Of a stretch of DNA of 61,500 nucleotides, positions 1-6,539 are shown one piece after another. The position numbers and the translations under genes were made by a program. Numbering within the stretch: position 1 is the stretch's first letter; every line of letters starts with the position of its first letter. This DNA is from Phormidium ambiguum IAM M-71 (GTDB taxonomy: Bacteria > Cyanobacteriota > Cyanobacteriia > Cyanobacteriales > Aerosakkonemataceae), in NCBI RefSeq assembly GCF_001904725.1, contig NZ_MRCE01000034.1, forward strand, positions 1 to 61,500. The letters run 5' to 3'. The notes under the pieces are model-generated. The model did no database searches, was not told where the DNA came from, and was given only the letters and a program-made list of their open reading frames with translations.

Positions 1-1
1 A

Positions 2-57
2 AAGGCAGAAGGCAGAAGGCAGAAGGCAGAAGGCAGAAGGCAAGAAAGGCAGAAGAT
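2..57. repeat. Heptamer tandem repeat (AAGGCAG)n
   Basis: Five perfect and one partial copy of AAGGCAG, followed by degenerate copies, run from the window's first bases. The same heptamer, in either orientation, recurs near 14.3 kb, 43.5 kb and at the right end of the window. This is the short tandemly repeated repetitive (STRR) class common between genes of filamentous cyanobacteria. The next 60 bases are a C-rich tract (CCCCCCTGC-like) just downstream of the vWA gene. Confidence 0.9.
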
Positions 58-117
58 AGAAGTGAAAAATTCCCCTTGTCCCCCCTGCCCCCCTGCCCCC
101 CCGCTCCCCTGCCCCTT

Positions 118-1365
118 CTAAGGGTCGTTTTGTAAGATTGTTTTGGAGACAATGCGGGTTTTTTTGCGATCGGCTTCTGAAAGTTCCTGCCCTTCTTGTA
201 AGCGAGTTGCACTGGTTTGTAATACTGTGGCTGCGCCTTTATCTCCCATTTGTAGGGCGGTTTTAGCGGCAGTTTGTAACATGGTAGCTGCGCCAGTGCG
301 ATCGCCTTGTTGTAATTTTGTTTCTGCTATTTGAGTTTGGCGATATTTCGCTAAAGCTAAGATTGATTTTTGAACTTGGGGATTTAAATTAGGTTGATAA
401 TTCTGGACAAAATTACCTGTTACTGGAAAAACTGGCGAAAGTAATCCTTCTTTACCTTGAACTGGATCGTCATAACGAATTTGTAAATTCGCTAAAGTTT
501 GTTGACCTTCGAGCATTTGTCCAATATAAAGGTTAGCTAAAATTACTCGTTGTTGCGCTGTCATTAAATCACCCAAACGCACGGAAAATTTATCGCCTTC
601 TGGTTGCACTGGTAATTCGATAGTATCGGGGAAAACTTGCGCGATCGGCTTTAATTCCGCTAACCTAACTTTCGGCATGAAAGAAAATAGCAAATAAGCA
701 TTAGTTAAACCTACTGATTGAATTCTATTAAACAATCGACCAAAAGCATCAGCCGCTTGTTCTGGTTGTTCAATATAAGACAAAGCACCGCCGCCAGCAT
801 CCGCAATTTTTTCTAAAACATCTTGGTTCCAATGCACGCCAAAACCTAAAGAATTCAGCGTCATTTTATAACCTGCTGCCAGTTGCGACAACTTTAAACA
901 TTTCTCATTACTACCGTGTTCATTTTCACCATCAGTTAAGAGAAAAGCTTGAGAAATAGCATCTTTTTTTCCCTTAGCCATTTCTTCAATTCCCAAGCGT
1001 AACCCTTCATCAATTGCTGTTCCGCCATCAGCTTTTAACTGATTAATTTGCCGTTTAATTTTTTGGGGGTCTTCAATTAGTTGATTAGCAATTAATACTT
1101 TGGCACGATGATCGAAAATAACCACAGAAAGACGATCGCCTGATTTTAACTTATCCACCAATTGTCCAGCAGCTTGTTTCACCGTTTCCAATGGTCTACC
1201 ACTCATTGAACCAGAATGATCCAAAATCAGGCACAAATTCAGCGGCACATTTTCGACAAATTCACCTGGAATTGCTGAAACCGAAATCTCCAATTGACGT
1301 TGACTCGTAGATTGAGTCGCATCCAAATTGCCATCATTTAACAGGGGTTGCAAACCAACTTTCAT
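118..1365 (-). CDS. von Willebrand factor type A (vWA) domain protein
   Basis: This 415-residue protein has an N-terminal region of about 40 residues and then a vWA domain beginning LCLILDHSGSMSG. DHSGS at residues 49-53 is the DxSxS metal-ion-dependent adhesion site, so a divalent-cation-mediated protein interaction is expected. The C-terminal half is a beta-rich region and a helical tail with tandem AAATMLQTAAKTALQ-like segments. There is no signal peptide, so it is probably cytoplasmic. I chose the ATG at 1365 because GGGAG lies 8 nt upstream; a TTG five codons earlier is the alternative. The partner or substrate cannot be inferred from the neighbours, which are a protease operon transcribed away from it. 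Confidence 0.85.
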   Translation of the reverse strand: MKVGLQPLLNDGNLDATQSTSQRQLEISVSAIPGEFVENVPLNLCLILDHSGSMSGRPLETVKQAAGQLVDKLKSGDRLSVVIFDHRAKVLIANQLIEDPQKIKRQINQLKADGGTAIDEGLRLGIEEMAKGKKDAISQAFLLTDGENEHGSNEKCLKLSQLAAGYKMTLNSLGFGVHWNQDVLEKIADAGGGALSYIEQPEQAADAFGRLFNRIQSVGLTNAYLLFSFMPKVRLAELKPIAQVFPDTIELPVQPEGDKFSVRLGDLMTAQQRVILANLYIGQMLEGQQTLANLQIRYDDPVQGKEGLLSPVFPVTGNFVQNYQPNLNPQVQKSILALAKYRQTQIAETKLQQGDRTGAATMLQTAAKTALQMGDKGAATVLQTSATRLQEGQELSEADRKKTRIVSKTILQNDP

Positions 1366-1559
1366 AACTTGTGCTCCCAAGGCAGAAAAATAGGAATATC
1401 ATTTACCTCACGGCAAACTTGCGGGGTTACGCACCTAAACACCAGGATAATTCACCACAGGTGTAGGGATCACTACACAAGTTATATTCCAGGCGTATAC
1501 CAGACCGCGTTACTATGAAAAAACACAATGCCATACAATTAATTGGGCGGAACGCGCTT

Positions 1560-2249
1560 ATGGAATCACCTATAAAGGCTGTTCAAGCTCCTTACTACGG
1601 AGATGCCTTTTCCCGAACACCCCCACCAGATTTACCTTCCTTATTGTTAAAGGAACGGATTATTTATCTGGGATTGCCGTTATTTTCCTCAGATGAGATT
1701 AAAAATCAAGTAGGTGTAGACGTAACCGAGTTAATCATTGCCCAATTGCTTTATTTGCAATACGAAGACCCGGAAAAGCCTATCTCCATCTATATAAATT
1801 CTACGGGTACATCCTGGTACACGGGAGATGCGATCGGCTTTGAAACCGAAGCTTTTGCTATTTGCGATACCATCAACTACATTAAGCCCCCAGTTAACAC
1901 GATTTGTCTAGGTCAGGCAATGGGTACGGCAGCAATGATCCTAGCCGCAGGGACAAAAGGCTGTAGAGCCAGTTTACCCCACGCCACGATCGTACTTAAC
2001 CAAGCTCGCACCGGATTTCGCGGACAAGCTACAGACATTCAAATTCAAGCGCGGGAAGTTTTGGAAAACAAACGGGCAATAGTTGATATCTTTGCTAAAA
2101 ATACTGGTCAAAGTCCCGAAAAAATCGCCAAAGATATGGAGCGGATGTTCTACTTAACCCCCGAACAAGCTAAAGAATACGGGATTATCGATCGCGTTTT
2201 GGAAAGTTCTAAAGACTTACCCCAACCATTACCAGCATTTCACGGTTAA
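1560..2249 (+). CDS. clpR: ClpR, non-catalytic ClpP-family subunit
   Basis: This is a ClpP-fold subunit of the cyanobacterial ClpP3/R proteolytic core. All three catalytic positions are changed: the serine is Gly122 (in CLGQAMGTAA), the histidine is Asn147 (ATIVLNQ) and the aspartate is Met196 (KDMERMFYL). The subunit is therefore structural rather than proteolytic, as known for ClpR. It lies 33 bp upstream of clpP3 on the same strand, the arrangement usual in cyanobacteria. The start at 1560 (MESPIKAVQ) matches the family's normal N-terminus; an in-frame ATG at 1515 would add 15 unusual residues. A GTGTAG...CTACAC inverted repeat lies upstream at about 1461-1478. Confidence 0.93.
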   Translation: MESPIKAVQAPYYGDAFSRTPPPDLPSLLLKERIIYLGLPLFSSDEIKNQVGVDVTELIIAQLLYLQYEDPEKPISIYINSTGTSWYTGDAIGFETEAFAICDTINYIKPPVNTICLGQAMGTAAMILAAGTKGCRASLPHATIVLNQARTGFRGQATDIQIQAREVLENKRAIVDIFAKNTGQSPEKIAKDMERMFYLTPEQAKEYGIIDRVLESSKDLPQPLPAFHG

Positions 2250-2282
2250 CTCTTAATTTATTACTACAAGGAAGAAAGTTCT

Positions 2283-2909
2283 ATGCCGATCGGCGTTCCT
2301 AGAGTCCCCTATCGTTTCCCTGGCGAACCTTATACCCAGTGGATTAATATTTACGATCGTCTTGCTTTAGAAAGAATCATCTTCCTCAGCGGCGAAGTCA
2401 CAGATGGCATGGCTAACAGCATTATCGCTCGCCTACTCTATCTAGATTCGGACGACCAAAGCAAGGACATTTACATCTACATCAACTCCCCAGGCGGTTC
2501 AGTCACCGCAGGTTTAGCCATTTACGACACCATGCAGCACGTTAAATCCAACGTAGTCACGATCTGTGTTGGATTAGCCGCTTCAATGGGTTCTTTCCTC
2601 TTAGGTGCAGGGACAAAAGGTAAGCGTCTAGCACTACCTCACTCCCGAATCATGATTCACCAACCCTCCGGCGGTACCAGAGGACAAGCAACTGACATTG
2701 ACATCGAAGCTAGAGAAATTCTCAGAATTCGTCGTCAACTCAATGATATCTATGTCAAAATGACTGGTCAGACTTTAGAAAAGATTGAAAAAGACATGGA
2801 TCGTGACTTTTTCATGTCCGCTGAACAGGCAAAAGAATACGGTTTAATTGACAAAGTAATTGACGATCGCGCCGCTGCTGCTGAAACCAAAGTAGAAGTT
2901 GTCCGTTAA
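2283..2909 (+). CDS. clpP3: ClpP3, catalytic subunit of the Clp protease
   Basis: A 208-residue serine peptidase of family S14. The complete triad is visible: Ser101 in GLAASMGSF, His126 in [10 protein letters not shown] and Asp175 in [10 protein letters not shown]. With ClpR it forms the mixed heptameric rings that pair with a ClpC-type unfoldase for protein turnover in the cytoplasm. GGAAG lies a few bases before the ATG. The gene closes the two-gene operon and is followed by a clear hairpin terminator. Confidence 0.95.
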   Translation: MPIGVPRVPYRFPGEPYTQWINIYDRLALERIIFLSGEVTDGMANSIIARLLYLDSDDQSKDIYIYINSPGGSVTAGLAIYDTMQHVKSNVVTICVGLAASMGSFLLGAGTKGKRLALPHSRIMIHQPSGGTRGQATDIDIEAREILRIRRQLNDIYVKMTGQTLEKIEKDMDRDFFMSAEQAKEYGLIDKVIDDRAAAAETKVEVVR

Positions 2910-2931
2910 TTATAAGTGCAATTTTCTTTCC

Positions 2932-2964
2932 ATTCCCAGGTTCCCGCCTGGGAATTGTTTTTTA
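2932..2964 (+). terminator. Rho-independent terminator of clpR-clpP3
   Basis: A perfect 9-bp stem (ATTCCCAGG / CCTGGGAAT) with a 6-nt loop is followed at once by TGTTTTTT. It lies 23 bp after the clpP3 stop. Confidence 0.9.
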
Positions 2965-3013
2965 TGGACAAGGAGACAAGGGAAGTTTATTAACTCAAAA
3001 CTTTCCTAATCCC

Positions 3014-3394
3014 CTAAAGCGATTCTTCATAACACTTATCGATCATCGCCATCAAACGAGAAATATCATAAGGCTTGTTTAAATAAGAACAAATCCCCAA
3101 AGAATCAGCTAATTCTTGGACATCCGCATAAGCTGTCAGCAAAATAACTGGAATTTTCATCCCCTGCTCGCATAATGTTTCATAAACTTTTGTTCCAGTT
3201 AATTTGGGCATTCGGTTATCTAATAAAAGAATGTTGGGTTGTTCTTTTATAGCTTTTTCTAAAGCTTCTTGTCCATCTTGTGCTTCTATTACTTCCCAAC
3301 CTTCACTTTGGATGAGAAAAGAAAGTAAGATTCTGTTATCGTCATCATCATCAGCAATCAGAATTTTACCTTTTACTGGATTACTAATATTCAT
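3014..3394 (-). CDS. Single-domain response regulator (REC)
   Basis: This 126-residue protein is a receiver domain only. The acidic pocket (IADDDDDN), the phospho-acceptor Asp in NILLLDNRMP, the conserved Thr/Ala of LLTAYADVQ and the Lys of YLNKPYD are all present. It has no output domain, so it presumably acts by protein contact, like CheY. AGGA is placed 6 nt before the ATG. Its first codons overlap the last 11 bp of the upstream GAF sensor gene, so the two are co-transcribed and probably translationally coupled. The sensor is its likely partner. Confidence 0.9.
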   Translation of the reverse strand: MNISNPVKGKILIADDDDDNRILLSFLIQSEGWEVIEAQDGQEALEKAIKEQPNILLLDNRMPKLTGTKVYETLCEQGMKIPVILLTAYADVQELADSLGICSYLNKPYDISRLMAMIDKCYEESL

Positions 3395-4595
3395 AAATTT
3401 TCCTAGTTATTGGTATTCTCAAATTAAAAGGATGAGGCTGTGATTGAACTTGATTCGTTGTCGGGATTGGGATAATACTAATTTCTCCTAATGGTAAAGC
3501 GAGGATTTGATAAACTTTTACTAACACCGATCCACCTGAACCTACTAATTCAAAAGCCCGTAAAAAATAATGAAAAAGATTTTTGAAAAAACTTTGGTAA
3601 TTTACTTCTCCCCAAACTTCTTCTTCAGTTTGGACAACAATTTCAATTTCTCGAATTTTGGTTTCTGTTGCCAATAAATCAACTAGTTCCTGCACTGCAT
3701 CTTGTAAACAAATAGATTCTACTTGTTCTGTTTCTGCAAAGGAAGCTAAATTTTGCCAGAGTGTAGCTCGATGACGAAACAACTGAATTAATTCTTCAGC
3801 TTGTTTGAGTAATTGTTTCGCATAATCAATATTGTTTCCAGTTACTAAACGAGAGGTCATTTCTAGTCGGAGACGTGCCGCAGAATGTGCTTGAACTATA
3901 TCCTGATATAAATTGTCTAATGGTTGAGCATTTTCAGGGTCGGTCGTGACCACACAACGCACATCTGCTTCTAAACGTCTAAATAACATTTCGGCTTCAA
4001 CGCCGTGAGATGCACAAATTAAAATGTCTTTGAGTCTTTGTCCAACTTCCGGTTGTCGAACAGAAATACTTAAAGCGCCAATAACTTGCTGTTTTTCATT
4101 TCGCAAGGGTATTCCTTGACAGGTAAATGGATGAAAGCCAGCAATAAAATGTTCCGGGCCAACAATTTCTACATAGCTGTTTTCAGCTAAGGGAGTGCCT
4201 AAGCCATTGGTGCCGCCTACGGCTTCTGAGAGCAAAGAACCTGGGTCGGGAACTCTTTCTGGCCCTTTGACACTTTGTTCGTCACCCACAACATCTAATA
4301 CTATGGCGTTTTGTTCGCTGAGCATCACAGCATGGCGATCGGATTTGGCAGCTTGAGATAGCATTTTCATGTAAGGACGAGCCGCACAAATCAAAGGATT
4401 TTGCTGCTCTAGTAATCGCTGAGTGTCTATTGGAGATAGTTTTTCGGCTTGTAAAGCTTGGGGATTTGCTCCTTGGATATGAGACCTTTCCCAAGCTCGA
4501 TAAATTACATCGCGCAGACTATCAGCAGGAATTGCACCCTTAGCTAAATATTTCCGTCCGGCTTCTAGAGCTTCCCTAAATTGAAATTTTTTCAT
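3384..4595 (-). CDS. AcoR-type GAF sensor with histidine-kinase-like C-terminus
   Basis: The N-terminal 210 residues resemble the sensory GAF region of AcoR/DhaR-type sigma-54 activators: an RAWERSHIQGANP opening, LLSEAVGGTNGLGTPLAE and EHFIAGFHPFTCQGIPLRN. No AAA+ or DNA-binding domain follows; cyanobacteria lack sigma-54. Instead there is a helical segment around QAHSAARLRLEMTSRL that could be a divergent dimerisation/phosphoacceptor helix. After it comes a region with an N-box-like FFKNLFHYFLRAFELVGSGG but no recognisable G boxes, a degenerate ATPase at best. It overlaps the receiver gene downstream. I favour a sensor acting on that receiver; kinase activity is unproven. A GTG two codons upstream is an alternative start. 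Confidence 0.7.
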   Translation of the reverse strand: MKKFQFREALEAGRKYLAKGAIPADSLRDVIYRAWERSHIQGANPQALQAEKLSPIDTQRLLEQQNPLICAARPYMKMLSQAAKSDRHAVMLSEQNAIVLDVVGDEQSVKGPERVPDPGSLLSEAVGGTNGLGTPLAENSYVEIVGPEHFIAGFHPFTCQGIPLRNEKQQVIGALSISVRQPEVGQRLKDILICASHGVEAEMLFRRLEADVRCVVTTDPENAQPLDNLYQDIVQAHSAARLRLEMTSRLVTGNNIDYAKQLLKQAEELIQLFRHRATLWQNLASFAETEQVESICLQDAVQELVDLLATETKIREIEIVVQTEEEVWGEVNYQSFFKNLFHYFLRAFELVGSGGSVLVKVYQILALPLGEISIIPIPTTNQVQSQPHPFNLRIPITRKIYEY

Positions 4596-4807
4596 TGGCA
4601 CAAAACAGGAAAATAATAGCTTCCCAATCTCCGAAAATCTTTATCTATTTACATTGTCAATCTCTTTAATAGCAAAAGAGCTTTTTCTTAACCAATTTTT
4701 ATAACCTACGGTCGTCAATTTATGGGTATTATGCAAGTTTACCTGAGTAACAGCTGATCTTTATCTCAGGCTTTGCTATTATCGGCTTAAGTCTTATTTT
4801 AATTGCA

Positions 4808-5422
4808 ATGAATCTGGCAGATTGTTATAAATTATTAGGATTAAATACTGGAGCTTCTAGGGAGGAAGTGAAAACTTCCTATCGTCGTTTGGTAAGAAAA
4901 TACCATCCTGATGTTAATCGTGACGATCGACAAGCGAAGGATAAGTTTATTGCTATTCAGGAAGCTTACGAGTTTTTGATGGAAAATGTCAAGGAAACGC
5001 CAGTTATTTCCGAGTCAACGGCGCATCAACAACAAAATCAACAAAAAGTATCGACACCGCCAAAAACTAAGGTAACGAAGTCTCATAAAGTAAAGACTAT
5101 TGAAATTCAACCACCGTTGTCGCCAGAGGAACAAAAGTTAAAGTGGCAGTCTTATAATCAATTGCAAGTTTTGCTTAGAGATCAAAGGTATCCTAGAGCG
5201 ATCGCATTAGTTGAAGGTTTAGCGCAACGTCTCCCAGAAGATTTAGAAGTACGTCAATGGCAAGCAATTACTTATCAGCGTACAGGTCGTCATTTTGTCG
5301 ATCGTAAACAACTAGAAAAAGCCAGAGTTTACCTCAAAAAAGCCCTAAAAATTGACCCTCACAATCGATCGCTTTGGTTAGAAGTAGAAAGAGACTTCCG
5401 CCGCATCGAACAAATCTATTAA
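4808..5422 (+). CDS. DnaJ-domain protein with C-terminal TPR-like region
   Basis: A J domain occupies residues 1-60, with the HPD motif at 33-35 (KYHPDVNRDD), so it should stimulate an Hsp70 (DnaK). A polar linker of about 50 residues (QQQNQQK, PPKTKVTK) follows. The last 90 residues are helical and TPR-like (YPRAIALVEGLAQRLPEDLE and ARVYLKKALKIDPHNRSLW). It lacks the G/F and zinc-finger regions of true DnaJ, so it is a type III J protein. The gene stands alone, and its client is unknown. Confidence 0.88.
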   Translation: MNLADCYKLLGLNTGASREEVKTSYRRLVRKYHPDVNRDDRQAKDKFIAIQEAYEFLMENVKETPVISESTAHQQQNQQKVSTPPKTKVTKSHKVKTIEIQPPLSPEEQKLKWQSYNQLQVLLRDQRYPRAIALVEGLAQRLPEDLEVRQWQAITYQRTGRHFVDRKQLEKARVYLKKALKIDPHNRSLWLEVERDFRRIEQIY

Positions 5423-5431
5423 AACCCGTAG

Positions 5432-5457
5432 GGTGCGTTACGCCAGCGTAACGCACC
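5432..5457. repeat. Palindromic repeat GGTGCGTTA...TAACGCACC
   Basis: Perfect 9-bp inverted arms around an 8-nt centre, with an extra TAACGCAC half-copy 10 bp later. It lies between the convergent J-domain and four-helix-bundle genes. Related copies occur near 13.8, 20.3 and 25.6 kb. This is a dispersed intergenic palindrome that may also work as a transcription stop. Confidence 0.8.
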
Positions 5458-5492
5458 ATCCCCAAAGTAACGCACAGTATCCATACTCAAAC

Positions 5493-5849
5493 TCAACTAC
5501 CCAAAGATTTCAAATAAGCATTGAGTTTAGCCGACAATTCATCAATAATCGGCTTAATTTTTTTAGCCTGACTTTCCGTAATTAACTTCCGATTCCAAGC
5601 CAATCTTAGACCATGAATAGTCTCAAATAAACAACCCCTAGCTTGCCGCACCAACTGTTGATTTTCTTGCTGTTCTTGCACAGTTCCCGCAGCGATATTA
5701 GCACCTATACAATCAGTCGAAATGATAATTTGCTTACCTAAAGAATCCTTATTAAAATCATCCCAATCTTGCACTAATCGCCAAATTTCATTAGCCAATT
5801 TTTCCGATAATTGATAAACTGGCAATCTTTCAAATTCCGGTTTTCCCAT
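5493..5849 (-). CDS. Four-helix-bundle protein (S23/IVS-like)
   Basis: This 118-residue protein belongs to the family first described from 23S rRNA intervening sequences and later found at many unrelated chromosomal sites. It has the characteristic opening PVYQLSEKLANEIWRLVQDW, a central IGANIAAGTVQEQQ and a closing LIDELSAKLNAYLKSL-type helix. I chose the ATG at 5849 because AAGGAG lies 9 nt upstream; a GTG at 5870 would overlap that site. No rRNA is nearby, so it is a free-standing copy. Its biochemical function is not known. Confidence 0.82.
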   Translation of the reverse strand: MGKPEFERLPVYQLSEKLANEIWRLVQDWDDFNKDSLGKQIIISTDCIGANIAAGTVQEQQENQQLVRQARGCLFETIHGLRLAWNRKLITESQAKKIKPIIDELSAKLNAYLKSLGS

Positions 5850-6001
5850 ATAATTTTTCTCCTTAAGCACTAGAATTAATTAATACAAAAATTACATTAT
5901 ACTTAGCTCTGATAGCTCAATTATATAATATAATGTTTATTTTACAGCTTTAACCATCTGTAGGACATCTTATCAGTCTTAGAATAGGCATCTTATCAGT
6001 T

Positions 6002-6064
6002 GTAGGACAGGCATCTTGCCTGTTAGCTTGTCAAAAATAATGGCAGGCAAGATGCCTGCCCTAC
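6002..6064. repeat. Inverted repeat island of GGCATCTTGCC units
   Basis: Two 21-bp arms, inverted with one mismatch, at 6002-6022 and 6044-6064. Each arm is itself a small palindrome (CAGGCATCTTGCCTG and CAGGCAAGATGCCTG). Two decayed direct copies (GTAGGACATCTTATCAG and AATAGGCATCTTATCAG) precede them from about 5960. This is a dispersed intergenic repeat and probably a fold-back element. It sits just before the MoaD-like gene. Confidence 0.75.
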
Positions 6065-6100
6065 GAGATTGAAACCCTACAAGATTGGATAATTTAAATA

Positions 6101-6382
6101 ATGAAAGTTTCTAAGTTTAATATGAATCAAACTACAATTACTGTCACAATTAAATTGTTTGCGGCTTATCAAGAAGCTTACGGCGTACCAGAATTAGTGA
6201 GAGAAATTCCCTCAGAAACTTCTGTGGGCAAAGTATTAGAAAATATTATTGCTGAACATCCAGAACTAAGCCAATGGCGGGAAATTACTCGTTTTGGTGT
6301 CAATCTTCAGTTTGTCGAACCAGATACAGTTTTGCAAGACGGCGATGAAGTGGTGTTCATTCCCCCTGTGAGTGGCGGGTGA
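6101..6382 (+). CDS. MoaD/ThiS-family small sulfur-carrier protein
   Basis: A 93-residue beta-grasp protein ending in the Gly-Gly needed for adenylation and thiocarboxylation (FIPPVSGG). The segment VTIKLFAAYQEAYG resembles MoaD, the small subunit of molybdopterin synthase, and the length fits. No moaE or other molybdenum-cofactor gene is beside it, so the exact pathway is uncertain. A second protein of the same fold lies at 13992-14267. Translation could begin at 6101 or at the ATG at 6122; neither has a convincing ribosome-binding site. Confidence 0.82.
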   Translation: MKVSKFNMNQTTITVTIKLFAAYQEAYGVPELVREIPSETSVGKVLENIIAEHPELSQWREITRFGVNLQFVEPDTVLQDGDEVVFIPPVSGG

Positions 6383-6539
6383 GCGAGTCGGGGGGAGTAG
6401 TCAATGATTCATAATTTCAACCAGTTAAACATTGGAGTTCTGATAGGGAATCTATAAATTATACTTTTGGGAATTTTTTTCAACTGCATAAGTCCTCTAG
6501 CGATCGATATATAAACTACTGAGGAGTTAATTAACTTCG

